A DNA stretch of 64,000 nt, taken from assembly GCF_030161615.1 (NCBI RefSeq), contig NZ_BSUN01000001.1, positions 248,001 to 312,000 of the forward strand. Reading direction: 5' to 3'. The position numbers were made by a program, and so were the translations under genes. The notes under the pieces were generated by a model. It was not told where the DNA came from. It was given only the letters and a program-made list of their open reading frames with translations, and made no database searches. The stretch is from Demequina litorisediminis. Lineage in GTDB: Bacteria > Actinomycetota > Actinomycetes > Actinomycetales > Demequinaceae. Each line of letters begins with the position of its first letter. Positions within the stretch are counted from its first letter, which is position 1. Positions 33,161-42,423 of the stretch are shown here, one piece after another.

Positions 33161-34411
33161 CCTCATCCTCCTGCGGTGCGGCCTTCACGATGACGCCCGT
33201 GAGGCGTCGTCTGCGTCCCTCGACCGTGTCGGCCGTGAGCGTGACGCCGTGGATGGTGCCGGTGGCGCCCCTGATGGGCACCTTGCCGATGGCCTTGGCG
33301 AGTAGCCCCGCCGCGGTCTCCACGTCGTCGTCCTCGATCTCGATGTTGAACAGGCTCGCCCAACTCGTCGAGTGGGAAGCGTGCCGGGACACGGTACTCG
33401 CCTCCACCGAGATCCTGCGCATCGGGCGTGGAGCGGTCGTGCTCGTCGACCACCTCGCCCACGATCTCCTCGAGCGCGTCCTCGATGGTGACGAGGCCGG
33501 CGACGCCGCCATACTCGTCGACCACGATCGCCATGTGGAACACCTCCGACTGCATCCTGCGCAGCAGGTCGTCCACGGGCACGGATTCGGGCACAAACTC
33601 GGGCTCACGCATGAAGTCGTCGACGGGAACGTCCAGTTCGGTCGCATCGTCCCAGGTACGTGCCACCACGTCCTTGAGGTAGATCACGCCCACCGTGTCA
33701 TCGACGCCGTCGTCGATGACCGGTACGCGGGAGAATCCCGAACGTAGAAAGAGCGCCATGGCCTTGCGCGCGGGGGTGCCTGCGGCGATGGTGATCATGT
33801 CGGTGCGGGGCACCATCACCTCGCGGGTGAGGGTGTCACCGAGCGACACCACCGAGCGCAGAAGTTCCGCGTCTTCCTCCTCGAGGGCGTCCTGCGCCTG
33901 CTCGACGAGGTCCTCCGGCTCCGCGAGCGGCGGCGCGCGCAGCGCGGGCACGAGCCGCCGGATCGGCGCCGTCAGCACCATGGAGAACCATGCGAGCGGC
34001 GCCAGGAGCCGCACCGTCATCAGCGGGTTCCCGCGAGCGATCTGGCGGGGGAAGGCGCGCACCACCACGAGCGACAACGCGGCGGCCACCACGGCCGCCG
34101 CCAGCGCCACGAGCAGCACGGGCCACGCGAGACCGTCGAGCGCATCGGCCACGACGAGCGTGACGCTGACGAGCCCCACCGCCTCCAACGTGGCGTACGC
34201 GACTGATGCATCGGCGTCGGTCTGGTCGCCTCGCGCCGCCAGCCTGGCCGATGCGGTGGGCCGCCCGTCGGGCCGCCTCACCTGGGCGAGTTCACGCTCC
34301 TGCGCGTGGGGCAGGCTGCTCGAAGGCCGCGACCACGGCGTGCAGCACCGCGGCGCCGATGAGGCTGAGGGCGCCGATCAGCGTCAGCGCCAGCAGGACG
34401 GAACCCGACAC
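33153..34411 (-). CDS. CNNM/CBS-domain protein, HlyC/CorC family
   Basis: 418 aa after correction. An N-terminal membrane helix, CNNM-like transmembrane region, two CBS domains (VPRTDMITIAAGTPARKAM; MAIVVDEYGGVAGLVTIED) and a CorC/HlyC C-terminal domain. Linked to Mg/Co efflux by family. GTG 34411 start. AGCT lesions near 34313 (FEQ|LPHAQE) and 33353 (LGE|LFNIEIE). Its stop overlaps the era start, the usual ybeY-corC-era operon. Confidence 0.88.
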
Positions 34412-34418
34412 GGCCCTC

Positions 34419-34872
34419 CTAGGCGCGACCGGCGAGGAAGGTCAGCAGGAGCCTTGCGCTGCAGCGCGAACATCTCCTTCTCCTCCTCGGGCTCCACGTG
34501 GTCGTATCCCAGCAGGTGCAGGATGCCGTGGGTGGTGAGGAGAAGCATCTCCTCCTCCGCCGTGTGACCGGCGGTCTCGGCCTGACGCGCGGCCACCGTG
34601 GGGCACACGACGATGTCACCGAGCAGGCCCGCAGGGGTGGGCTCATCCGGCGTGCCGGGACGCAGTTCGTCCATGGGGAAGCCGAGCACGTCGGTGGGGC
34701 CAGGCTCGTCCATCCACTGGATGTGCAACTGCTCCATGGCCGGCTCGTCCACGAAGATGATCGACAATTCGGCACCATCGGCGACGTGCATCTCGCGCAG
34801 CACAAAGGTCGCGAGTTCGGAGAACTCGATCTCCTCGACGTCGATGTCGGTTTCGTTGTTGACGTCGATCAT
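34419..34872 (-). CDS. ybeY: Endoribonuclease YbeY
   Basis: 150 aa after correction. The zinc site HGILHLLGYDH is complete, and PTDVLGFPMDE is conserved. YbeY matures 16S rRNA 3' ends and takes part in 70S quality control. One AGCT lesion near 34452 (QRK|LLLTFLAGRA). The ATG overlaps the phoH stop region. Confidence 0.92.
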
Positions 34873-35927
34873 GAGCGCTCCTCCTTGAAGCGACGCTGCT
34901 GGCCGCCGCCGCGCGGACCGCGCGACTCGTCGGCCTTGGCGTAGGCGGTGATGATGTCCGAGACGAGGCGGTGACGCACCACGTCCTGAGCAGACAGTTC
35001 GCAAATCGCGATGTCGTCGATGCCGGTGAGAATCTCGCGTGACGTGCGCAGACCAGACTTGGTCCCGCCGGGCAGGTCCACCTGCGTCACGTCGCCCGTG
35101 ACCACCATCGTGGAACCGAAGCCCAGGCGTGTGAGGAACATCTTCATCTGTTCCTGGGTGGTGTTCTGCGCCTCATCCAGGATGACGAAGGCGTCGTTCA
35201 GGGTGCGGCCGCGCATGTACGCCAGCGGCGCCACCTCGATGGTGCCGGCCTCCATGAGGCGCGGGATCGACTCGGGGTCCACCATGTCGTGAAGCGCGTC
35301 GTACAAGGGGCGCAGGTACGGGTCGATCTTCTCGTTGAGGCCTCCCGGAAGGAAGCCGAGTCGCTCGCCAGCCTCCACCGCGGGACGGGTCAACACGATG
35401 CGGTTGACCTTCTTGGCCTGGAGCGCGGCGACGGCCTGAGCCATCGCAAGGTACGTCTTGCCGGTGCCAGCGGGGCCGATGCCGAACGTGATCGTGTGGC
35501 TTTCGATCGCCTGCACGTACGCGGCTTGACCCTCCGTCTTGGGGCGAATGGTGCGCCCGCGAGTCGACAGGATCGAACGGCTCAGCACCGAGACGGGCCT
35601 GCCCGACTCCCCCGTCGCACCGGCGGCGGCCGCCGCAGCGACGCCACGCGCACCCGAGAGCATGCGCACGCTCTCGCGCGCGACCTGCGGCGTCAGGGGC
35701 ACTCCCGCGGCCATGACCGAGCGCAGTTCCTGCACGGCTCCCGCGGCGGCGGCGACATCGCCTTCATCGCCGGAGAAGGTGATCTCGTTGCCCCGCACCA
35801 GAATCTGGACCGAGGGGAAGGCACGCTCGATGACCCTCATCACCTCGTCGTTGGAGCCCATGAGATCCGGCATCCGTGCGGCATCCTCGACGACCACGAC
35901 CTGCTTCACGCTCACGCGGGCTCCCAT
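34869..35927 (-). CDS. phoH: PhoH-like ATPase
   Basis: About 352 aa from the ATG at 35927 (MGARVSVKQVVVVEDAARMP). Walker A GPAGTGKTYLAMAQAV, Walker B AFVILDEAQNTT and the TGDVTQVDLP motif. RNA-linked ATPase of ybeY operons. No frameshift. The start overlaps the HIT gene by 16 bp. A GTG nine bases downstream is an alternative start. Confidence 0.9.
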   Translation of the reverse strand: MGARVSVKQVVVVEDAARMPDLMGSNDEVMRVIERAFPSVQILVRGNEITFSGDEGDVAAAAGAVQELRSVMAAGVPLTPQVARESVRMLSGARGVAAAAAAGATGESGRPVSVLSRSILSTRGRTIRPKTEGQAAYVQAIESHTITFGIGPAGTGKTYLAMAQAVAALQAKKVNRIVLTRPAVEAGERLGFLPGGLNEKIDPYLRPLYDALHDMVDPESIPRLMEAGTIEVAPLAYMRGRTLNDAFVILDEAQNTTQEQMKMFLTRLGFGSTMVVTGDVTQVDLPGGTKSGLRTSREILTGIDDIAICELSAQDVVRHRLVSDIITAYAKADESRGPRGGGQQRRFKEERS

Positions 35928-36253
35928 CCCAACTCTCCGCCACCCAAGACATGGCCGTGCACATGGAACACCGTCTGCCCTGCGGCGGCGCCGGTGTTGA
36001 AGATCCAGCGGAACTCGCCGCCGCATTCGCGGTCGGCGATCTCCTGCGCTGCCGCGGCCATCTCAGCCAGCAGCGACGCGTCCGTGGCCGCAAGTTCCGC
36101 AACGTTCTCGACGTGCAGTCGCGGCACCACGAGCACATGGGTGGGCGCCTTGGGCGCGATGTCTCGGAAGGCCACGAGGTGGTCGTTCTCCAACACCTTC
36201 TCGGACGGGATCGCGCCCGAGGCGATGGCGCAGAACAGGCAGTCGTCACTCAT
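35912..36253 (-). CDS. HIT-family nucleotide hydrolase
   Basis: 113 aa. CLFCAIASGAIPSEKV at the start and the histidine triad FHVHGHVLGG near residue 98. HINT-type phosphoramidase by family. Conserved neighbour of rsmE and phoH in actinobacteria. Confidence 0.9.
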   Translation of the reverse strand: MSDDCLFCAIASGAIPSEKVLENDHLVAFRDIAPKAPTHVLVVPRLHVENVAELAATDASLLAEMAAAAQEIADRECGGEFRWIFNTGAAAGQTVFHVHGHVLGGGELGWEPA

Positions 36254-36257
36254 ATGG

Positions 36258-37034
36258 TTAGCGTAGGCCCCCGCGCAAGGCGGCATCGGCCCACGTGCCC
36301 CGGGTGGCCGCGAGCGCGGCGATGGCCGCTGGGCCCGCGCTCGACGCACGCAGCACGTGCTGCCCGAGGACCACGGATTCGGCGCCCGCATCGGTGAGAA
36401 GCGCCACCTCCTCGTCCCCGATCCCGCCCTCGGGCCCCACCACGATCCACACCGGCTGCGCGGGGTCGGCCCACGTCAGCGTCGTCAGCGGCGTCGCAGA
36501 CTCCTCGTGAAGGATCAGGACCCGGACGCCCGATGCGGTGGCTGACGCCACCTGGACGGCGAGTTCCCGCGAGGTCACCACGGCGGCCACCGGTGCGAGG
36601 GTCGCACGCCGCGATTGCTTGGTGGCGGCCCACACGAGGTCGGCCCACTTCTGCCTGGCCTTCTCGGCCTTGGGCCCGCGCCACTGGACGATGGAGCGCT
36701 GCGCGGACCACGGGACGACGGCGGTCACGCCGAGTTCGACGGCGGCCTCGACCGCCTGCTCGTCCCTTCCGCCCTTGGCGAGGGCCTGCACGAGCGTCAC
36801 CGGCGGGTCATCGTCCCGCGTCACCACGCTCACCGCCACGGTCATCGAGTCTGTCCCGGTGGCGACAATCTCTCCGCGCACGCGGCGCCCCTGACCGTCG
36901 ACCACGTCGACGATCTCGCCGACGGCGCGTCGCTGCACCGTCACGGCGTGGCGTGCCTCCGCCCCGGTGACGGTCACGACGGACCCCACGGCAGCATCGG
37001 ACGCCTGAGCGTCAACGAAGACCGGCGCGCTCAC
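36258..37034 (-). CDS. rsmE: 16S rRNA (uracil-1498-N3)-methyltransferase
   Basis: 258 aa, uninterrupted. SPOUT fold with PUA-like N-terminus (TVTGAEARHAVTVQRR), KAEKARQKWADLVWAATKQS and the SAM-binding knot VVGPEGGIGDEEVALLTDAG...LGQHVLRASSAG. Typical RsmE length. Confidence 0.92.
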   Translation of the reverse strand: MSAPVFVDAQASDAAVGSVVTVTGAEARHAVTVQRRAVGEIVDVVDGQGRRVRGEIVATGTDSMTVAVSVVTRDDDPPVTLVQALAKGGRDEQAVEAAVELGVTAVVPWSAQRSIVQWRGPKAEKARQKWADLVWAATKQSRRATLAPVAAVVTSRELAVQVASATASGVRVLILHEESATPLTTLTWADPAQPVWIVVGPEGGIGDEEVALLTDAGAESVVLGQHVLRASSAGPAAIAALAATRGTWADAALRGGLR

Positions 37035-37039
37035 GCGAC

Positions 37040-38182
37040 TCAGCGACCCTTGAACGCGTCCCGCAGGCGGTGGAACACTCCGCCACCCACCGGGGCAAGG
37101 TTCGCCTCAGGCATCTCTTCGCCGCGCAGGGTCGCCAACTGGCGCAGCAGTTCGGCCTGCTCGTCGGTCAGGTCCGTCGGCGTGTGCACGTCGAGATGGA
37201 CGTGCAGATCGCCGCGTCCCGAACGCTGAAGCCTTGCCCACGCCGAGGCCCTTGAGCCTTCACGGTCGAGCCCGCGTGCGTCCCAGGACGCACCTCCACG
37301 GCCTGGTCACCATCGAAGGTGGCCACGGTCATGGTGGCACCAAGGGCGGCGGCCGTCATCGGCACCTCAAGCGTGCAGTGCAGGTCGTCGCCGCGGCGCT
37401 CGAACACGTCGTCGCGCTTCTCGCGGATCTCGACATACAGGTCGCCCTTGGGGCCGCCTGCCACACCGGCATCGCCGCGGCTCGCCAGACGGATCCGGGT
37501 ACCAGTCTCGACGCCGGCGGGGATGTCGACCTTCACGGTGTGCCGCGAGTGCGTGCGGCCCTGGCCGGAGCAGTCGGGGCACGGGCTGGGGATCGTGGTG
37601 CCGTAGCCGCCGCACGCCGGGCACGGCGACGTGGTCATGACGTTGCCCAGCAGCGAGCGCGCCATGCGCTGAACCACACCCTGGCCGTTGCACTGCGCGC
37701 ACTGCTGCGGCTGAGTGCCAGGCGCACAACACGAGCCCGCACAGGTGCCGCAGACATCGGCCAGGTCCACCTGAACCTCGCGCGAGACACCGAACACGGC
37801 CTCCTTCAGCGAGATGGTGGCCTGGACCAGGGTGTCACCGCCACGCTGCGTGCGAGACGCGGGCCCACGCTGCTGGCCGCCGAACGGGCTCGCACCGCCG
37901 CCTCCGAAGAACTGCTCGAAGATGTCTTCGAAGCCGAAGCCCTGGGGGCCGCCCTGCTGCCCGCCGCGGGCTCCGCGGGGGTCAACGCCACGGTCGTACT
38001 GCGCACGCTTGTCGGCATTGCCCAGCACCTCGTAGGCGGCAGCCACTTCCTTGAACTTCTCGGCACTGTCCGCCCCGGCCACGTCCGGGTGAAGCTCGCG
38101 GGCGAGCCTTGCGGTAGGCCTTCTTAATCTCCGCCTCGGTGGCGGTCCTGGCAACGCCCAGGGTGGCGTAGTAATCGTTCAC
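37040..38182 (-). CDS. dnaJ: Chaperone DnaJ (zinc-finger type)
   Basis: 379 aa after correction. J domain (DYYATLGVARTATEAEIKKA, with RELHPDVAG supplying HPD), Gly/Phe region, four CxxCxGxG-like repeats (CGTCAGS..C, CAQCNGQG, CPACGGYG, CPDCSGQG) and the C-terminal domain. GTG start overlapping the hrcA stop. Three AGCT lesions near 38107 (YRK|LAREL), 37258 (TVK|LKGLG) and 37230 (VGK|LQRSG). An intact GAGCTT at about 38095 lies 12 bp from the first. Confidence 0.92.
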
Positions 38183-39195
38183 TCGTTCTCCACGACTCTC
38201 GACAGGTAACGGGCGACGGCGCGCACGGCGGCCATCGTCCCTGGATAGTCCATTCGGGTGGGCCCGAGCGCTCCCAGCAACGACGCCGACTCTCCGGTGG
38301 GGCCATACCCCGCCGCAACGATCGACGTCCGCGCTAGCGCCTCGGTCCGGGTCTCTGCTCCAATGCGCACAGCAACGTCCTGACCTTGTCCGGTCATTTC
38401 GTGCAACAGTCGAAGCAGCACTACTTGTTCCTCGAGCGCCTCGAGAATCGGGCCAATCGCGTCCGATTCGAAGTCGGCACGCGCACGCGCCAGGTTCGAC
38501 GTCCCCGCGAACACCACGCGCTTCACGGTGCCGCCCTTGGCGGCCGCCACCACGGCGTCCGCGACCGGCGCCGCCCACATGACCTGGCCGGGGCGCGTCA
38601 CCCACCGCTCGAGCGCCTGGATGAGCGGTGCTGGCGTCAACCCGACCGCGGCCTCGTTGGCCTCACGCGCGACGCGCTCGAACTCCTCATCGCCCGGCTC
38701 AACACCGAGAGCCACCGTGGACTGCTCGACCCGGGCATCGGCCGATACCACCACCACGAGCGTGCGATCGGTGCCGATGCGCACCAACTCGACGCGCCGC
38801 ACCGCGGATTCGCGCAGGCTGGGGTACTGCACCACGGCGACCTGGCGGGTGAGTTGGCTCAGCAGCCGCACTGAGCGTTCCACGACGTCATTGAGGTCCA
38901 CCGCATCGGACAAGAAGGTGTGAATGGCGCGCTTGTGGGGATCCTGGAGCGCCGACGCGGCGAGATGGTCGACGAACGAGCGGTAGCCCGCGTCGGTCGG
39001 AATACGCCCCGCCGACGTGTGGGGCTGGGCGATCAGCCCTTCCTCTTCGAGGATCGCCATGTCGTTGCGAATCGTCGCCGAACTGACCCCCAGTCGGTGC
39101 GAATCTGCCAGGGCCTTCGAGCCCACGGGCTCCGACGTCGACACGTAGCCCTCGACGATCGCGTGCAGGACAGCGCGGCGACGGTCTTCGCTCAT
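38179..39195 (-). CDS. hrcA: Heat-inducible transcription repressor HrcA
   Basis: 338 aa, uninterrupted. Winged helix (EPVGSKALADSHRLGVSSAT IRND region), HTSAGRIPTDAGYRSFVDHL and a C-terminal GPTRMDYPGTMAAVRAVARY. Represses heat-shock genes by binding CIRCE. The element just upstream implies autoregulation of hrcA-dnaJ. Confidence 0.94.
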   Translation of the reverse strand: MSEDRRRAVLHAIVEGYVSTSEPVGSKALADSHRLGVSSATIRNDMAILEEEGLIAQPHTSAGRIPTDAGYRSFVDHLAASALQDPHKRAIHTFLSDAVDLNDVVERSVRLLSQLTRQVAVVQYPSLRESAVRRVELVRIGTDRTLVVVVSADARVEQSTVALGVEPGDEEFERVAREANEAAVGLTPAPLIQALERWVTRPGQVMWAAPVADAVVAAAKGGTVKRVVFAGTSNLARARADFESDAIGPILEALEEQVVLLRLLHEMTGQGQDVAVRIGAETRTEALARTSIVAAGYGPTGESASLLGALGPTRMDYPGTMAAVRAVARYLSRVVENE

Positions 39196-39214
39196 GCATG
39201 CCTCCCTCGATCAT

Positions 39215-39242
39215 CTGGCACTCGTGGGTTCCGAGTGCTAAT
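39215..39242. promoter_or_regulatory. CIRCE element upstream of hrcA
   Basis: TGGCACTC-N9-3'-half GAGTGCTAA, close to the consensus TTAGCACTC-N9-GAGTGCTAA, 20 bp upstream of the hrcA start. The HrcA binding site. Confidence 0.92.
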
Positions 39243-39288
39243 TCTAGCGCGGACGGCGCAGCGGTAGCGTGAGCGCAGGAGGTGGCCG

Positions 39289-39646
39289 ATGTCGACGACA
39301 GTATCCGCGCGCGCGGGCGCAAATCAGGCGGCCGCAGCGCAGCTCTTCGTGTGGCTCGGGCCGCTCATCCCTGCCCTCCTGTGGGCGTCGCTGCGCCGCC
39401 GTGCACCATGGGCCGCGCAGCAGACCGCGAATGCCGTCAACGCCGGCATGCTCGTGTGGGTCGCGTTCGGCGCAGCCTACCGTCGTCAGTATTTTCGTGC
39501 CTCTGGTCGGCTTTGTCGGTACATTGGCACAGTTGGCGGTCGTGGTGGTCGCGATTGCGCTGGGTATCCAGGGGTTTTACGCGATTCGTCGCGGGCTGCC
39601 GGCGACCTATCCCTACGACATCAAGGTAGTGAGACAGCATGACTGA
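39289..39646 (+). CDS. DUF4870-like membrane protein 1
   Basis: 118 aa after correction. AGGAGG lies before ATG 39289. Two or three helices, FVWLGPLIPALLWASLRRRA and VPLVGFVGTLAQLAVVVVAI, ending in a conserved YPYDIKVV. An AGCT lesion near 39475 (GAA|TVVSIF). An intact CAGCTC at about 39351 is in frame. First of four related proteins. Function unknown. Confidence 0.7.
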
Positions 39647-40037
39647 CGACAGCACGATGCCTCCCCCGCCGCCGGGAAACCAGCCGCCGAGCGGACAGCC
39701 CGCGCCCGCGAACAGCAACCCCAACCTCATGCCCGCGCTCGCGCACCTCACGACGCCGCTCGGGTTCCTCCTGCCGCTGATCTTCTGGCTCGTGGGCAAA
39801 GACCAGTCCCCGTTTGCGGACTCTGAGGGCAAGAACGCGACGAACTTCGGCATCGTGGTGACGATCGGGTACGTCGTGTCCGCTGTGATTGGGCTGGTCC
39901 CGATCATCGGGCTCATCGCGATCCTGATCAACATCGCCATCTTCATCGGCGCGCTGATCTTCGCGATCCAGGCCTTCCAGGCCGCGCAGAAGGGCCAGCC
40001 GTACCGCTACCCCTTCAACCTGGAACTGGTGAAGTAA
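39639..40037 (+). CDS. DUF4870 membrane protein 2
   Basis: 132 aa. Proline-rich N-terminus, then LTTPLGFLLPLIFWLVGKDQ, NFGIVVTIGYVVS and a second helical pair, ending YRYPFNLELVK. The DUF4870 signature is the FLLPLxxWL...N motif. The start overlaps the first gene's end. Confidence 0.8.
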   Translation: MTDDSTMPPPPPGNQPPSGQPAPANSNPNLMPALAHLTTPLGFLLPLIFWLVGKDQSPFADSEGKNATNFGIVVTIGYVVSAVIGLVPIIGLIAILINIAIFIGALIFAIQAFQAAQKGQPYRYPFNLELVK

Positions 40038-40050
40038 CTCCAGGCACACC

Positions 40051-40092
40051 GCCTCGGCCCCGCATCGGCTTGGTTCGATGCGGGGCCGAGGC
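40051..40092. terminator. 17-bp GC hairpin after DUF4870 protein 2
   Basis: Perfect stem GCCTCGGCCCCGCATCG and its complement around GCTTGGTT. No T run. It separates the second and third DUF4870 genes. Confidence 0.65.
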
Positions 40093-40113
40093 GCATCTGC
40101 CACCCTGGGGCCC

Positions 40114-40485
40114 ATGACCGACATCAACCGCGCCCCGGACGCGCCCCAGCAGCCGACGCAGGGCAACCCCCACCTCCTGGCAGTGCTCGCACACGCCTTC
40201 GTCTTTACCGGATTCCTGCTGCCACTGATCTTCTGGCTCATCGGCAAGGACCAGTCGTCGTTCGCCGATGCCGAGGGCAAGAAGGCCCTGAACTTCGGCA
40301 TCCTCGTCACCCTCGGCTACGTCGCGGCCAGCGTGGTGGGCGCTGTGCCATTCATCGGTTGGGTCAGCGGCCTCGTCTCCGCCGCAGTCTTCGTGATCGC
40401 CGTGATCTTCGGCGTGCAGGGTGCGGTCGCCGCGAATCGCGGAGCGGCGTACCGCTATCCGTTCACCATCGACCTCATCAAGTGA
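40114..40485 (+). CDS. DUF4870 membrane protein 3
   Basis: 123 aa from ATG 40114. An upstream in-frame codon would lie in the hairpin. FTGFLLPLIFWLIGKDQSSF, NFGILVTLGYVAAS and end YRYPFTIDLIK make it a close paralogue of the preceding protein. Confidence 0.8.
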   Translation: MTDINRAPDAPQQPTQGNPHLLAVLAHAFVFTGFLLPLIFWLIGKDQSSFADAEGKKALNFGILVTLGYVAASVVGAVPFIGWVSGLVSAAVFVIAVIFGVQGAVAANRGAAYRYPFTIDLIK

Positions 40486-40493
40486 CCCCGAGC

Positions 40494-40529
40494 CGTCCCT
40501 GACCCCCTACCCCGAGTGGGTCAGGGACG
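40494..40529. terminator. 12-bp hairpin between DUF4870 genes 3 and 4
   Basis: CGTCCCTGACCC/GGGTCAGGGACG with a 12-nt loop, just after the third gene's stop. Confidence 0.65.
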
Positions 40530-40584
40530 CAGATCGCTCCGAGGGCTGATGCCGAGAGGTCACACCTCCTGGCAGGCTTGACCC

Positions 40585-41101
40585 ATGACCGACAGCACGC
40601 CTTCACCCGACGGCACCCCCGCCCCCGGCGGAACCGTGCCCCCGCCCCCGCCCCACCAGCCGCCCTACGGCGGCTATCAGCAGGCCCCAGGGGCGCAGTA
40701 CCCGCCCCAGTACGGCCCGCCCGCACCCCAGCCGATGCTCGAGTCCGACGCCCGCATGTACTCGATGCTGATTCACCTCGTGGCCGGCGTCGCCGTGGTG
40801 ATCTCTGCAGGGTTCCTCGGCTTTGTCGCACCACTCGTCATCTGGCTGATTTTCCGCCAGCGCAGCGCGCTCATCGACTTCCATGGCAAGCAGCAGGCTC
40901 AATCTGCAGATCACGGGCTTGATCGTGGCCGCGGGTGCGTTGGTGATCACCCTGATGACGTTCGGGTTCGGCGGCATCGTGGCACTGCCTGCCTGGATCG
41001 CGTACTGGGTCTACTCGATCGTGATCTCGTTCGTGGCGGCCGCGAAGGCCAACTCCGGCGAGTACTACCCGATCCGCTTCGCGATTCCGTTCATCAAGTA
41101 G
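40585..41101 (+). CDS. DUF4870 membrane protein 4 with Pro/Gln-rich N-terminus
   Basis: 171 aa after correction. A 45-residue Pro/Gly/Gln/Tyr-rich cytoplasmic-type tail, then MLIHLVAGVAVVISAGFLGF, FVAPLVIWLIFRQRSALIDF (the DUF4870 core), and end YYPIRFAIPFIK. An AGCT lesion near 40896 (KQQ|LNLQITG). Confidence 0.78.
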
Positions 41102-41105
41102 CCCC

Positions 41106-41226
41106 CTCACCAGCGACTCCCAAGGTATGGAGCGACGCATGGGGCTCCTGTGACTCACGTCGCGCGACAACGAGTCACAGGAGTCGCACCCGTCACGAGT
41201 TACCTTGGGAGTCGTTCTTGGGTGAG
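41106..41226. repeat. Nested inverted repeats between convergent genes
   Basis: Outer arms CTCACC (41106) and GGTGAG (41221), middle arms CGACTCCCAAGGTA (41114-41127) and its complement (41201-41214), inner arms CTCCTGTGACTC (41145-41156) and its complement (41172-41183). It fills the gap between the DUF4870 gene and hemW, a possible two-way terminator or a folded element. Confidence 0.7.
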
Positions 41227-41228
41227 GG

Positions 41229-42421
41229 CTACGTGAGTTGGCGGACCGCGGCGTCCGCAAGCAGACGCCCTCGCAGCGTCAGCAGCAGGCGGCCACCGAT
41301 GGCCGCGCGGCCGTCGAGAATCCCGTCGGCCACCAGCGTCGCGATCGCAGCCGTGCGCGGCTCGGGAAGGTCGGCGATCGGCATGCCGTCCGCGAGCCTC
41401 ACCCTCAGCATCACCGCCTCCAGGTCCAGGTCGGCCGCCGTCAGCGGTTCACGTTCGGCCGCGGGGTCCTCCCCCGCGGCAAGCCTCGCCGCGTAGGCAC
41501 GCGGAAGCGACGTTCCACCACCGTTGCGCTCCGATGGCTTCGCCGTCGCGGCCGATGCGGGGGCCAAGGTACGAGTGCGCGCCCGGCCCGATGCCCCACC
41601 AGTCCTGGCTCGTCCAGTACGCCACGTTGTGGCGGCACCGCTGCTCGGCGCTTCGCGCCCAGTTGGAGACCTCGTACCACCCGTACCCGGCAGCGGCGAG
41701 GCGCGCATCGGCCGCCTCGTACATTTCCGCTTGAGTGTCGAGGTCCACAGGCTCGATCTCGCCGCTGCGGAGCCTGGCGTCCCATCCGCGTGCCTGGCTC
41801 AATGACGAGCGCATACGCGCTCACGTGGTCGGGTGCGAGGGCAATGGCGGCGTCGAGGCTCGCGTGCCAATCCTCGAGGGACTCACCTGGCGTGCCGTAG
41901 ATCAGGTCGAGGCTGACCGCGAGGCCGGCTTCGCGTGCCCACCCCACGGCCCGTGCGACGTTCTCGGGTCGGTGAGTGCGTTCCAGGGTCGCCAGGACGT
42001 GCGGCACGGCGGACTGCATGCCGAACGACACCCGGGTGAATCCTGCCGCGGCCAACTGGCCCAGCGACTCTCGGGTGACGGAGTCGGGATTCGCCTCGGT
42101 CGTGACCTCCGCATCGGCCGCAAGCCCCCAGGTCGCGCGCACCCCGTCGAGCAGCGCCACGAGGGCCCGCGGGTCCAGCATCGTGGGCGTGCCTCCGCCG
42201 AGGAACACCGTGCGCACCGGGCGGGCATCCCCCGCCATCGCCTCGCCCGCCATCGCCATCTCGGCCAAGGCCGCGCCCACGTAGTCGTCGCGGGAGGCGA
42301 ACTCGCCTTCGCCGGGCGCGTAGGTGTTGAAGTCGCAGTAGCCGCACCGCACCGCGCAGAACGGCACGTGAATATAGACCCCGAGGTCACGCCCCGGATC
42401 CGCGTGCGTGGGAAGCGGCAC
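41229..42421 (-). CDS. hemW: Radical SAM protein HemW (heme chaperone; CPO-like)
   Basis: 397 aa after correction. CysXXXCysXXCys motif [47 protein letters not shown] and [22 protein letters not shown] 42421 starts four bases from the lepA stop. An AGCT insertion near 41771 (GRQ|LRSGEIE). Near 41508 a [13 protein letters not shown] reading needs two bases added to GTCGCTTCCG, as if AAGCTT lost AA. Confidence 0.9.
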
Positions 42422-42423
42422 CG

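Noticed and set aside
32120..33166. Extended Era C-terminus as written
   Set aside because: Restoring the AGCT near 32270 gives the normal ending at 32248, while the extension has no similarity to Era.
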